Shown one piece after another: positions 45,094-54,927 of a DNA stretch of 64,000 nt. The DNA lies in assembly GCA_002343505.1 (NCBI GenBank), contig DDQZ01000062.1, positions 1-64,000 of the forward strand. The letters are read 5' to 3'. Within the stretch, counting starts at the first letter, position 1; each line of letters begins with the position of its first letter. The position numbers were made by a program, and so were the translations under genes. Origin of the DNA: Verrucomicrobiaceae bacterium UBA2429. GTDB lineage: Bacteria; Verrucomicrobiota; Verrucomicrobiia; Verrucomicrobiales; Verrucomicrobiaceae. The notes beneath the pieces are model-generated. The model saw nothing but the letters and a program-made list of their open reading frames with translations. It did not search any database and was not told the origin of the DNA.

Positions 45094-46512
45094 TCACTTG
45101 CCGCCTTTCTTTCCCGGTGCCTGCCAGCGCGGCTCCCATTCGTCGAGAGGCGTGCGGGCGGTTTTCAGATACGCGCCGATCTTCGCGGCGATGTCAGGAT
45201 GCTTGTCCGCGACGTTGCTTTCCTCCGCCGCGTCGTTTTGCTGGTCAAAGAGCTGCACGGGCGCGTCCGGGCCGCCCATGCGGATGCCTTTCCAACGGCC
45301 TTGATACAGCGCGGCCTGCTTGAAGCCGCCCTCGTGAAACTCCCAGTAGAGAAACTCGTGCTTCTTCTGCTCGTCCGCCCTGCCGGTGAGCACAGGCACG
45401 AGGCTGATGCCGTCCGTCTTCTCCGGCGCGGGCGCTCCGGCGAGTTCCGCGGCGGTGGGCATGAAATCGGGGAAGTAGCCGGTGTGCGCGGACTCGCCCG
45501 GCTTCACTTTTCCAGGCCACCAGGCGATGAAGGGCACGCGGATGCCGCCGTCCGTGAGGCTGCGCTTGATGCCGGTGTAGGGGCCGTTGGGGTCGAAGCG
45601 CTCCAGGTCGTGCTTGCTCTCATTGTGCGGGCCGTTGTCGCTGGTGAAGATGACGAGCGTGTTCTCCGCGAGGCCGAGCGACTTCAGATGCTCCATCATG
45701 CGGCCCACATAGCCGTCGAGGCGCGTGATCATCGCCGCCTGGCCCTTGTCCTGGTTCGGCCAGTCCTTGTCCGCATAGGGTCCGTAGTCGGGCACATGCG
45801 CGCCGTCGCCCAGGATGCGCCCGCGCTCGTTGTTCGCGTGCGGGATGACCATGCTCCAGTAGAGAAAGAAGGGCTGGTTTTTGTTTTCGGTGACGAACTT
45901 CAGGGCGTCGTCGGTGAACAAGTCGTCCGCGTAATGCACCGCCTCCGTGGCGTAGCCCGCTCCGTCCTCGCCGACTGGCACGATGACATTGGAGAGCGGC
46001 TCCTTGGTCTCATTGCGCCAGAGATAGTCGGGGAAGTGGTTGTGCGCGTGATGCTGGCTGAGGTAGCCGTAAAAGTAGTCGAAGCCATGTTTGCGCGGCA
46101 GGCCGCTCTCCGCCGCGCCGGCATTCCCGAGGCCCCATTTGCCGATGAGAGCCGTCTGGTAGCCTGCTTGCTTCAAAACGGATGCCACGGTCACGTCTCC
46201 GGGCTTCAAAGCCTGCGCCGCCGGGTTTTGCTGCCCCGCGTTGCCCCGCACGCGGGTGTGGCCGTGGTGCAGGCCCGTCATGAGCACGCTGCGTGAAGGC
46301 GCGCAGACCGTCGCGCCCGCGTAAAAGTGCGTGAAACGCAGGCCCTCCTTCGCCATGCGGTCGAGATTCGGCGTGGTGATGACTTTTTGCCCGTAGCAGC
46401 CAAGATCGCCCCAGCCCAGGTCATCCGCCATGATCCAGATGAGATTGGGTTTGGCGGCGGAGGATTCGCAGCAAAGGACAAGAGCGAGGAAGGGGGCGAG
46501 AATTCGATGCAT
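45094..46512 (-). CDS. Exported Cys-type sulfatase
   Basis: A 472-residue arylsulfatase-family enzyme with a signal peptide (MHRILAPFLALVLC...). The metal-binding 'IMADDLGWGDLG' (Asp30, Asp31) and the activation signature 'CAPSRSVLMTG' are present; Cys70 would be converted to formylglycine by a maturation enzyme. The substrate, probably a sulfated polysaccharide or ester, is unknown. The start at 46512 gives the signal peptide; an upstream ATG at 46554 adds 14 unrelated residues. Transcribed divergently from the DUF1549/DUF1553 operon across 118 bases and upstream of speA on the same strand. Confidence 0.93.
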   Translation of the reverse strand: MHRILAPFLALVLCCESSAAKPNLIWIMADDLGWGDLGCYGQKVITTPNLDRMAKEGLRFTHFYAGATVCAPSRSVLMTGLHHGHTRVRGNAGQQNPAAQALKPGDVTVASVLKQAGYQTALIGKWGLGNAGAAESGLPRKHGFDYFYGYLSQHHAHNHFPDYLWRNETKEPLSNVIVPVGEDGAGYATEAVHYADDLFTDDALKFVTENKNQPFFLYWSMVIPHANNERGRILGDGAHVPDYGPYADKDWPNQDKGQAAMITRLDGYVGRMMEHLKSLGLAENTLVIFTSDNGPHNESKHDLERFDPNGPYTGIKRSLTDGGIRVPFIAWWPGKVKPGESAHTGYFPDFMPTAAELAGAPAPEKTDGISLVPVLTGRADEQKKHEFLYWEFHEGGFKQAALYQGRWKGIRMGGPDAPVQLFDQQNDAAEESNVADKHPDIAAKIGAYLKTARTPLDEWEPRWQAPGKKGGK

Positions 46513-46630
46513 GACGGGCGGATGGGAACGAGAAAAGGCGGGCCGTCTTGCCATGCTTGTCCATGCCGGGCATTGCGCGCGTCATTGTCCGCCGAGAAGA
46601 ATCCTGTCATTGCAGCCGTAGGTTCTCGCC

Positions 46631-48832
46631 ATGCGAAACCCGTCATGCGTCATCCCCCTGGCCGCCCTGTGTCTCTCACTGCCCGCTTTTGCGGAGGAGA
46701 AACAGCGCCGGCTGAATTTCGCCAACGACATCGTGCCCATCCTCACCAAGGGCGGCTGCAACAGCGGCGGCTGCCATGGCAAGGCCAGCGGACAAAACGG
46801 CTTCAAGCTCTCCCTGCTCGGCTTCGAGCCGCAGGAGGACTACGAGCACATCGTCAAGGAGGCGCGCGGGCGCCGCATCTTCCCCGCCGCGCCGGAGCAA
46901 AGCCTGCTGCTCACCAAAGGCACCGCCCAGCTCCCGCATGGTGGCGGCAAGAAGCTCGATCCCGAATCCGAGGACTATCAGGACCTCGTGCGCTGGATCC
47001 GCGAAGGCATGCCTTATGGCAGCCCGGATGATCCCAAAATGGCCCGCATCAGCGTCGAGCCCGCCGCTTTGACCCTGCCGCTCAAAGCCCGCCAGCAGCT
47101 CAAAGTGCTCGCCCATTACACCGACGGCTCCACACGCGACGTGACCCGGCGCGCGCTTTACGAGGCCAATGAAAAGTCCATGGCCGAGACTACCGAAACC
47201 GGTGAAGTGCAACTCCTCGACCTGCCCGGTGATGTGGCCGTGATGGTGCGCTACCAGGGCAAGGTGGCCACCTTCCGCGCCACCGTGCCGCTGGGCGCGC
47301 CGGTGGAGTCTTTGCCGCCTGAGAGCAACTTCGTGGACCGGCATGTCTTTGCCAAATTGCAGACCATCGGCATGCCGCCCTCGCCCTTGGCCGATGACGC
47401 CACTTTCCTCCGCCGCGTGACGCTAGACCTCACCGGACGCCTGCCGACCGTGGATGAAATGAAGGATTTCCTCGCCTCCAAAGAGGCAGGCAAACGCGCA
47501 GCGAAGGTGGACCAGCTCCTCGACTCCACCGAATACGCCGAATACTTCGCCAACAAATGGAGCGCCCTGCTGCGCAACCAGCGCACGCAGCCGCTCTACG
47601 CGCGCGGCACTTATCTTTTCTGGTCCTGGCTGCGCGATGCGATGGCCGACAACATGCCCTTCGACCAGTTCGCGCGCCAGGTCATCGCCGCCTCGGGCAG
47701 CCTGGATCAGCATCCGCCCACCGCGTGGTATCGCCAGGTGAAGGAGCCGAAGCAGCAGATGGAGGACGTGGCTCAGCTCTTCCTCGGCACGCGCATGCAG
47801 TGCGCGCAGTGCCATCACCACCCCTTTGAAAAATGGAGCCAGGAGGACTACTACGGGCTGGCCGCCTTTTTCGCCAACGTCGCGCGCAAGCCCGCGGGCG
47901 ACCGCTATGAGGAGCTGATTTATCACAAGCGCGGCACCGCGCAGATGACCAACATCCGCACCAAGCAGCCCGTCATGCCCACCAGCCTCGGCGCGGAAAG
48001 CGTGAAGCTGAAGCCCGAGCAGGACCCGAGGCACGTCCTCGCCGATTGGATGAGCGCGAAGGACAACCCCTTCTTCGCCCACACGCTCGTGAACCGCTAC
48101 TGGAAGCATTTTTTCAATCGCGGCCTGGTCGAGCCGGAGGACGACATGCGCGAGACGAACCCGCCCGTGAACCCTGAACTGCTGCACGCTCTGGCAGCCG
48201 ATTTCGTGGAGAGCGGCTATGACATGAAGCGCCTCATCCGCACCATCACCACCTCCACCACCTACCAGCTCAGCGCCGTTCCGAACGAGCACAACGAGAA
48301 GGACCGGCAGAATTTCAGCCGCTTCTATCCCAAGCGCCTCACCGCCGAGGTGCTGTATGACGCGGTGAACACCCTGCTCGAAGCCGAGAGCAAATTCGCC
48401 GGGCAGGCGCCTGGCACCCGCGCCGTGGCCCTGCCGGACAACAGCTACAACCAGACCACCTATTTCCTCACCGTCTTCGGACGCCCCGACTCCTCCTCCG
48501 CCTGCGAATGCGAGCGCACCCAGGAGGCCAGCCTGGCGCAGAGCCTGCACCTGCTCAACGCCGCCGACATCCAGACCCAGCTCTCGCGTGAAGGCGGCCG
48601 CGCCGACAAGCTCGCCAAAGACAACCGGCCCGATGATGACAAAGTGGGCGACCTTTATCACATCGCCCTCAGCCGCGACCCGAACGCGCGGGAAATGAAG
48701 CTCGCGCTCTCCCACCTCGCCAAAAAGACCGAAGGCAAAACCGGCGACGCCCTGCCCGTCGCGCGCCGCGAGGCCTTTGAGGACATCCTATGGGCGCTGC
48801 TGAACACCAAGGAATTCCTCTTCAACCACTGA
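46631..48832 (+). CDS. DUF1549/DUF1553 Planctomycete-type cytochrome protein
   Basis: A 733-residue exported protein (signal MRNPSCVIPLAALCLSLPAFA). An N-terminal haem-like C-x4-C-H motif (43-49, 'CNSGGCH') is followed by a Big_2/Ig-like segment (about 135-215), a DUF1549 domain (about 235-420) and DUF1553 ('NRYWKHFFNRGLVEPEDDMR' region, about 450-720). A second C-x2-C-H, 'CAQCHHHPF', lies in the DUF1549 part. Such proteins are largely restricted to PVC bacteria and are often next to sulfatases or DUF1501 genes; their role is unproven, with redox or haem-dependent sugar processing suggested. First gene of a three-gene operon. Confidence 0.9.
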   Translation: MRNPSCVIPLAALCLSLPAFAEEKQRRLNFANDIVPILTKGGCNSGGCHGKASGQNGFKLSLLGFEPQEDYEHIVKEARGRRIFPAAPEQSLLLTKGTAQLPHGGGKKLDPESEDYQDLVRWIREGMPYGSPDDPKMARISVEPAALTLPLKARQQLKVLAHYTDGSTRDVTRRALYEANEKSMAETTETGEVQLLDLPGDVAVMVRYQGKVATFRATVPLGAPVESLPPESNFVDRHVFAKLQTIGMPPSPLADDATFLRRVTLDLTGRLPTVDEMKDFLASKEAGKRAAKVDQLLDSTEYAEYFANKWSALLRNQRTQPLYARGTYLFWSWLRDAMADNMPFDQFARQVIAASGSLDQHPPTAWYRQVKEPKQQMEDVAQLFLGTRMQCAQCHHHPFEKWSQEDYYGLAAFFANVARKPAGDRYEELIYHKRGTAQMTNIRTKQPVMPTSLGAESVKLKPEQDPRHVLADWMSAKDNPFFAHTLVNRYWKHFFNRGLVEPEDDMRETNPPVNPELLHALAADFVESGYDMKRLIRTITTSTTYQLSAVPNEHNEKDRQNFSRFYPKRLTAEVLYDAVNTLLEAESKFAGQAPGTRAVALPDNSYNQTTYFLTVFGRPDSSSACECERTQEASLAQSLHLLNAADIQTQLSREGGRADKLAKDNRPDDDKVGDLYHIALSRDPNAREMKLALSHLAKKTEGKTGDALPVARREAFEDILWALLNTKEFLFNH

Positions 48833-48846
48833 CAGCATGGGGCACG

Positions 48847-48881
48847 GGCGTCCCGCCTGTGCCCGGAACAGGCGGGACGCC
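48847..48881. repeat. 14-bp-stem palindromic element between operon genes
   Basis: GGCGTCCCGCCTGT (48847-48860) and its exact reverse complement (48868-48881) flank a seven-base loop. The hairpin sits 14 bases after the DUF1549/DUF1553 stop and ends 18 bases before the next ATG, with no U-run. It resembles a dispersed palindromic repeat that could stabilise the upstream mRNA or attenuate the downstream genes. Confidence 0.8.
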
Positions 48882-48899
48882 TGTTCTCCATACCCATTC

Positions 48900-50936
48900 A
48901 TGAAGCTGCTCCCGCTTTTCATTCTGACTCCCGCGCTCGCGCTTGCCCAGGCGCTGAACTTCCCCACACCGGTCATCACCTCCATTCATCCCCTCGGCGG
49001 CCAGCCGGGAAAGACGCTGGACCTCACTCTCAAAGGCGCCGATCTCAATGGCCTGCGCGGCGTGCATTTCTCACCCGACCCCGGCGCGCCCGTTGAGGCC
49101 AAACCCAAACTCGACGCCAAAGGCCAGCCGGTGGCAAACACACTCACCCTCGCCCTGCCCGCCGAGGTCAAGTCCGGTCTGTATGAGCTGCGTGTCATTG
49201 GCGACTTCGGCCTCTCCAATCCGCGTGTGTTTCAAATCAGCGCGCAGCCCGTGGCGGACTCGCCAGGCACGAATGACAAGCCGGAAACCGCTTTGAAAAT
49301 CACGCCCGACACCGCCGCGCATGGCGTCTTCAAAAGCGCCGCGCCGCATTGGTTCGAGTTCACCGGCAAGGCAGGCCAGCGCGTGTTTGCCGCCTTTGAT
49401 GGAGCCGCCTTCGATGTCCGCACGCGGCTCAACGGCAGCCTGCACGACGCCAGCGGACGCGAGACTGCGCGTCTGCGCGACGGCTGGCTGGCCGCCACAT
49501 TGCCCGCCAACGGTGTTTACCGGCTCAAAGTCCACGACCTCATGCACGGCACCGGCGACGACTTCGCCTACCGCCTCATTCTCACCACCGGCCCGGTCGT
49601 GTACAGCAGCCATCACTCTCCGGGTGATGAGTCCCGCATTCTCCACGGCTGGAATCTGCCCGGAAGCGAAACGCTCCCGTCTCTGCAAGTCCGCCCCGGC
49701 CCGCCACTGGAGCGACTCGTCACCGACACCACAAACGCCGAAAAACTCATCGCCAGCAGTCCGCTGCCCGTCTTCCACTTTGACGGCGAAACTGAACCCG
49801 CGTCCGCGGCCAACGGCCAGCCTGCGGCATTGAGCATCGGCCAGACCCGCGGCGGATGGTTCCCCGCTCATGGCAGCGCGCACGTCTATGACCTCGCCTT
49901 CAAAAAGGGCGACCGCTTTGTCATCGAGGTCATCTCCGCGCTTCACGGCCAGCCCACCGATCCGCATCTGCTCATCGAGAACCTCAAAAAAGACACCGCA
50001 GGCGCCGGGACACTCACCCCGCAGGCTGAGGTCAACGACATGCCAGCGTTGGTGCCCGCGCCATCCGTCGCGCGCGTGCCCTTGCTCGACCCCGCCTATG
50101 CTTTCGAGGCCAAAGCCGACGGCGTCTTCCGCATTTCCATCAGTGATCCGCTCAATGCCGCCAATGGCCGCCGCCATCCCTACACCTTGCGCGTCCGCTC
50201 CCTGGATGACCCAGACACCCGGGCCGCCATCGCCATGCACGCCCTGCCGCCGCGTGCCGCAGCCACAGGGCCGCATGTCATCGCGCCCGCCAATCTCTGG
50301 CGCGGCGGCATCAGTGTCATCGAGGTGGCCTTGCCCCTGCGCACCGCGCTCAGCGGCCCGGTGGAGATCACCACCCGCGCGCCATTGCCCGCCGGCGTCA
50401 CCGTCCTCGGCGGCTTCGCCGGCAAAGGCCAGCGCATGGCCTGTCTGGCCTTTCAAGCAGCCGGCGACGCTCCTCCTGGCCATGCCATCCTCACCGATTT
50501 GCCACCCGCGCTGCATCTGACCCGCACTGTGGCCGACACCAATCGCGAGTTCCTTTTCACCCGCCTCGGCGGCCCTCCCGTGCTCGCGGTTGTGGACCAG
50601 CCAGCGCCCGCCCGTTTGGAGTTGCCTGCGATCACCGAGGTCAAAGCCGGTGAAAAAGTCGAGATCATTGTCAAAGCGCACCGCGCCGAAGCCTGCACCG
50701 AGGCGCTGGTTTTAAAAGTTATCGGCCTTGGTGATCCCGCCAAAGCCCCCGCCGTCACCATCCCCGCCAAAGCCGCGGAGGCCAGGCTCGTGGTTGATGC
50801 CAAGGCGCTCGCGCTTGCCCCTGGCGAGCATGGCTTCATCCTGCAAGGCCCGGCTGTCATGCCAGTTGGCAAAAACGCGCCCAAGCCCGCCTCCTTCCTC
50901 GTCCACTCGAACCCCGCGCGTCTGCGCGTGAAGTGA
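48900..50936 (+). CDS. Exported PPC-domain (pre-peptidase C-terminal-like) protein
   Basis: A 678-residue protein with a signal peptide (MKLLPLFILTPALALAQA). An Ig/TIG-like N-terminus ('ITSIHPLGGQPGKTLDLTLKG') precedes a PPC-like beta domain (about 125-225, 'HWFEFTGKAGQRVFAAFDG', 'GVYRLKVHDLMHGTGDDFAYRL') and further beta-rich regions. No catalytic motif is seen. The frame is open upstream to 48837 through the palindrome, but the ATG at 48900 gives the signal peptide. The stop is six bases before the next gene's ATG. Members of this type travel with the cytochrome gene upstream and the WD40-cytochrome gene downstream, suggesting a single envelope assembly. Confidence 0.82.
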   Translation: MKLLPLFILTPALALAQALNFPTPVITSIHPLGGQPGKTLDLTLKGADLNGLRGVHFSPDPGAPVEAKPKLDAKGQPVANTLTLALPAEVKSGLYELRVIGDFGLSNPRVFQISAQPVADSPGTNDKPETALKITPDTAAHGVFKSAAPHWFEFTGKAGQRVFAAFDGAAFDVRTRLNGSLHDASGRETARLRDGWLAATLPANGVYRLKVHDLMHGTGDDFAYRLILTTGPVVYSSHHSPGDESRILHGWNLPGSETLPSLQVRPGPPLERLVTDTTNAEKLIASSPLPVFHFDGETEPASAANGQPAALSIGQTRGGWFPAHGSAHVYDLAFKKGDRFVIEVISALHGQPTDPHLLIENLKKDTAGAGTLTPQAEVNDMPALVPAPSVARVPLLDPAYAFEAKADGVFRISISDPLNAANGRRHPYTLRVRSLDDPDTRAAIAMHALPPRAAATGPHVIAPANLWRGGISVIEVALPLRTALSGPVEITTRAPLPAGVTVLGGFAGKGQRMACLAFQAAGDAPPGHAILTDLPPALHLTRTVADTNREFLFTRLGGPPVLAVVDQPAPARLELPAITEVKAGEKVEIIVKAHRAEACTEALVLKVIGLGDPAKAPAVTIPAKAAEARLVVDAKALALAPGEHGFILQGPAVMPVGKNAPKPASFLVHSNPARLRVK

Positions 50937-50942
50937 TCCGCC

Positions 50943-53330
50943 ATGATGAAGCGTTTTCTTTTTCTCCTCGCCTCCACGCCCATCTTCGCCGCCACGGTGG
51001 ATTATGAAAAGCAGTTGCTGCCCCTGCTGAAGGACAACTGCATGCCCTGCCACAACAAGACCACCACCAAGGGCGGCCTCAACATGGAGACCGTGGACCT
51101 CATGCTCGAAGGCGGCGACAACGGCCCCTCCATCACGCGCGGCGATGGCGCCAAAAGCCTGCTTCACCAGGCCGCCGCCGGCGAGTGGGACTCCGAGATG
51201 CCGCCGAAGAACAACAAGGTCAGCGCCGTGCCGCTTAACAGCGGCCAGCTCGCCCTGCTCAAGCAATGGATTGACGAGGGCGCGCACCACGCCGGCAGGC
51301 AGGAGCGCGTCATCACCTGGGAGCCTCTGCCCGCCGGATTCGCGCCCGTCTATGCCACCGCCATCACGCGCGACGCGCGCTTCGCCGCCGCCGCGCGCGG
51401 CAACCAGGTCTCGATTTATCATCCGCCCACCGCGCGGCTCATGACCCGCCTCACCGACGACGCCCTGATCCAAAGCGGCCTCTATCAAAAGCCCGGCGTG
51501 GCGCACCGCGATGTCGTGCCCGCGCTCGCCTTCAGCCCGGACGGCCAGCGACTTGTCACCGGCAGCTTCCGCGAGGTCAAAATCTGGCGGCTCGTGCCCG
51601 TCAACCCGCCGTCAAATCCAGCGCGCCAGGCCGCCGCGCCGGGCAAGTTCAAGTTTGCTCAAACCGCCTCCGGGACGATCACGCTTCAGGACAGCGCAAG
51701 CGGCAAAGCCCTGCGTGAGATCAAGCATGGCGCGGCCATTCATGCCGCAGCGCTCAGTCCCGACGGCCAAAAACTCGCCACCGCCGGCGCGGACCATAAA
51801 CTCAAGCTCTGGGAATCCGCCACCGGCAGGCTCATCCGCGAGATCACAGGTGATCTGGCCACCGCCAGCCAGCTCAGCGCCGCCACCTTCACCGCCGACC
51901 GCGCCGCGCTTGAGGCTGCCTGGCAAACCGAGAGCGTGAAGAAGACCGAAAAAGAAGCCGCCGACCTCAACGCCCGCCTGACCAAAGGCAAGGAACTCGA
52001 AACCAGCGCCCGAAAAAACCTCGAAGACAAACGCAGGGATATGGAAGCCAAAACAGCGGCCAAAGCCAAAGCCGGCGCAGACTTGAAAGCCCTGGAATCA
52101 CCGCCACCCCAGCCGACCCCAGCCTCCGAAAACGAAGCCGCTCCCGCCCCCGCCAAGCCCGACGAAGCCGCCGCAAAAAAACTCGCCGAAGCCCGCGAGT
52201 CCGCCGCCAAAGCGGACACCGAGGCCAAAACCGCGCAGGATGCCCTCAAGCGCGCCGAGACCGCCGTGCAGGACGCGGCCCAGGAGATCAAACTCGTCAC
52301 CGGCCTCATCGCCACTGCCGGAGATGCTGTGAAAGCCGCCAAGGCAGCCCTGGAGAAAAGCCGCAAGGAGCAGGAAGCCGCCGCAGCCGCCAAAGCCGTT
52401 TCGGTCAAGAGCGACGCTGAGGCCGTCAGAGGTGTGCTTGCCCTCGTCTTCTCGCCCGATGGATCCCAAATCGCATCCCTCGACACGCAAAACCACATCC
52501 GCCTCTGGTCAGTGGAAACAGGCATGGCACTGGCTTCGTCGGCGCTGAAAATGACACTCGCATGGCCCGACGCGCGCGGCCCCGTGGCGAGTTCATCCCG
52601 CGTTCAGTTTCTCACTTCCAACGAGGCCATGCAGTGGAAGCTCGAACGCGTCCTCGGCAGCGGCGATGCCAAGTCACCCGTCACCGACCGCGTCAATGCC
52701 CTCGCCTTTTCCCCCGATGGCAAAACGCTCGCCGTCGGCAGCGGCGAACCCTCCCGCTCCGGAGACATCAGCTTGTGGAACATGGGCGATGGCGCATTGA
52801 AGGCGCGCTGGGATGAGGCGCATCTCGACAGCGTTCTCGCGCTCGAGTTCTCTCCTGACGGCAGGCTGCTCGCCAGCGGCGGCGCGGACAAAGCCCTGCG
52901 CGTGTTTGACGCCGCCACCGGCAATCTGGTGAAAAACCTCGAAGGCCACACCCATCACGTCCTCGGCGTCTCCTGGCGCGCCGATGGCCGCCTGCTCGCC
53001 AGCGCTGGCGCGGACGCGGTGGTGAAAATCTGGGACTGGACCACCGGCGAGCGGCGCCAAAACATCACCGGATGGGACAAGGAAGTCACCGCCGTGCGCT
53101 GGCTCGGCGGCACCGACACCCTCGCCACCACCTCCGGCGACGGCAAAGTGCGCGTGCTCACCAGCGCTGGCGCTGAGCTGAGGTCGCTGCCCGGCGCGCA
53201 GGATTTCATGAACACCCTCTGCACCACCGCCGAAGGTTCCGTCCTGGCCGCGGGCGGTGATGACGGCACCCTGCGCCTCTGGCATCTCCCGACCGCGAAA
53301 GAGACCGGCGTGTTTGCTGTCACGCGCTGA
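50943..53330 (+). CDS. Planctomycete-type cytochrome with WD40 propeller and coiled-coil insertion
   Basis: A 795-residue exported protein. After a short signal, a C-type cytochrome-like domain has 'CMPCH' (Cys33, Cys36, His37) and 'GGLNMETVDLMLEGGDNGPS', typical of the PSCyt1 family. A WD40-type propeller begins around residue 190 ('LAFSPDGQRLVTGS...IW'), is interrupted by a long Ala/Lys/Glu-rich coiled-coil (about 322-495), then resumes ('ALVFSPDGSQIASLD', several repeats to the end). Binding of a partner to the propeller is inferred. Third gene of the operon, six bases after its upstream neighbour. Confidence 0.88.
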   Translation: MMKRFLFLLASTPIFAATVDYEKQLLPLLKDNCMPCHNKTTTKGGLNMETVDLMLEGGDNGPSITRGDGAKSLLHQAAAGEWDSEMPPKNNKVSAVPLNSGQLALLKQWIDEGAHHAGRQERVITWEPLPAGFAPVYATAITRDARFAAAARGNQVSIYHPPTARLMTRLTDDALIQSGLYQKPGVAHRDVVPALAFSPDGQRLVTGSFREVKIWRLVPVNPPSNPARQAAAPGKFKFAQTASGTITLQDSASGKALREIKHGAAIHAAALSPDGQKLATAGADHKLKLWESATGRLIREITGDLATASQLSAATFTADRAALEAAWQTESVKKTEKEAADLNARLTKGKELETSARKNLEDKRRDMEAKTAAKAKAGADLKALESPPPQPTPASENEAAPAPAKPDEAAAKKLAEARESAAKADTEAKTAQDALKRAETAVQDAAQEIKLVTGLIATAGDAVKAAKAALEKSRKEQEAAAAAKAVSVKSDAEAVRGVLALVFSPDGSQIASLDTQNHIRLWSVETGMALASSALKMTLAWPDARGPVASSSRVQFLTSNEAMQWKLERVLGSGDAKSPVTDRVNALAFSPDGKTLAVGSGEPSRSGDISLWNMGDGALKARWDEAHLDSVLALEFSPDGRLLASGGADKALRVFDAATGNLVKNLEGHTHHVLGVSWRADGRLLASAGADAVVKIWDWTTGERRQNITGWDKEVTAVRWLGGTDTLATTSGDGKVRVLTSAGAELRSLPGAQDFMNTLCTTAEGSVLAAGGDDGTLRLWHLPTAKETGVFAVTR

Positions 53331-53424
53331 GCCTGGGGTGGTGTGGCGGCCTTTGAATTCCCCGCTGGAAGTTGGCCCCAGTCCTGCTTATGACACACCA
53401 TCAACCTTTTAGCGACCGACCGAC

Positions 53425-54885
53425 ATGCTTTTCGAAAACTACCAGCCGGAGGATTTTTTCGATGAAATGTTCTCCGCCGACGGGGCCGTGCGGCCGCATT
53501 ACCGAGGAGTGGCCGATGCCCTGAACGAGGTCGAACCCGCCGAGTTCCGCAACAAGCAGGCGGCGGTGGAGGCTGCCTTCATGCGCGGCGGCGTCACCTT
53601 CACCGTGTACTCCGACTCCCAGGGCACCGAGCGCATCTTCCCCTTCGACTGCGTGCCGCGCGTCATCTCCGCCGGGGAGTGGGATGTGGTGGAGAAGGGG
53701 CTCATCCAAAGGCTGACCGCCCTGAATCTTTTCCTGCACGACATCTACCACGAGCAGAAGATCATCAAGGACCGCGTCATCCCGCCGCAGTATCTGCTGA
53801 GCGCGAAACACTTCCGGCGCGAGTTCATGCACTTCGAGGTGCCCAAGGACGTGTATGTCCACATCTGCGGCACGGATTTGATTCGTGACAGGGACGGGCG
53901 CTACCTCGTGCTTGAGGACAATCTGCGCTGCCCCTCAGGCGCCAGCTACATGCTGGAAAATCGCGCCGCCCTGAAGCGCACCTTCCCCGAGCTTTTCCAG
54001 GCCAGCGGCGTGCGCCCGGTGAGCAACTACCCCGGCGAGCTGCTCAAGGTGATGCAGCACTGCGCCCCGAAAAACTTCGACGCCAAAGACGCGCCGCAGT
54101 GCGTGCTGCTGACGCCGGGCGTGTTCAACAGCGCCTACTTCGAGCACGCCTTCCTGGCGCGCCAGATGGGCATCCCCATCGTCGAGGGGCGCGACCTCGT
54201 GGTGCGCGACTTCAAGGTCTTCATGCGCACCACCGCCGGGCTGGTAAAGGTGGATGTCATCTACCGCCGAATTGATGACGACTTCCTCGACCCCTCCGTC
54301 TTCCGCGAGGACTCGCTGCTCGGCGTGCCCGGCCTGGTGAATGCCTGCCGCGCAGGAAATGTCAGCCTGGCCAACAGCATCGGCACCGGTGTGGCGGATG
54401 ACAAGGTGGTCTATTACTTCGTCCCGCACATGATCAAATACTACCTCGGCGAGGATCCCATCCTGCCGAATGTGGACACCTACCTCGCCTCCGAGCCGAA
54501 GGACTGCGCGCACATCCTGGCCAATCTCGACAAGCTGGTGGTGAAGTCCGCCAACGAGGCCGGCGGCTACGGCATGCTCATGGGCCCCTGGGCGAGCAAG
54601 GAGGAGATCGAGGAGTTCCGCGCGCAGATCGAGGCCAACCCGCGCAACTTCATCGCGCAAAACCCCGTCTCTCTGAGCCGCCACCCCACCTGGGTGGGCG
54701 ATCATTTCGAGGGCCGCCACATTGACCTCCGGCCCTACATTCTGTGCGGGGAAAAAATCGTCGTCACCCCCGGCGGTCTCACCCGCGTGGCGCTGCGCAA
54801 GGGATCCCTCGTCGTCAACAGCTCCCAGGGCGGCGGCTCGAAGGACACCTGGGTGCTGCGGCACGGCTCGGAGACCGGTGTTTGA
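53425..54885 (+). CDS. Circularly permuted ATP-grasp family protein
   Basis: A 486-residue COG2308-type protein with a circularly permuted ATP-grasp fold. Visible motifs are '[21 protein letters not shown]', '[23 protein letters not shown]', '[17 protein letters not shown]' and '[21 protein letters not shown]', which match the nucleotide/metal regions of the family. It is predicted to form an amide or peptide bond using ATP, but no substrate is known. First gene of a conserved cassette with alpha-E and transglutaminase-like proteins; the next gene starts 42 bases downstream. Confidence 0.9.
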   Translation: MLFENYQPEDFFDEMFSADGAVRPHYRGVADALNEVEPAEFRNKQAAVEAAFMRGGVTFTVYSDSQGTERIFPFDCVPRVISAGEWDVVEKGLIQRLTALNLFLHDIYHEQKIIKDRVIPPQYLLSAKHFRREFMHFEVPKDVYVHICGTDLIRDRDGRYLVLEDNLRCPSGASYMLENRAALKRTFPELFQASGVRPVSNYPGELLKVMQHCAPKNFDAKDAPQCVLLTPGVFNSAYFEHAFLARQMGIPIVEGRDLVVRDFKVFMRTTAGLVKVDVIYRRIDDDFLDPSVFREDSLLGVPGLVNACRAGNVSLANSIGTGVADDKVVYYFVPHMIKYYLGEDPILPNVDTYLASEPKDCAHILANLDKLVVKSANEAGGYGMLMGPWASKEEIEEFRAQIEANPRNFIAQNPVSLSRHPTWVGDHFEGRHIDLRPYILCGEKIVVTPGGLTRVALRKGSLVVNSSQGGGSKDTWVLRHGSETGV

Positions 54886-54927
54886 TTTCATCTCCAGCCA
54901 CCGCCAACCGCGAACCGAGACACTCCC

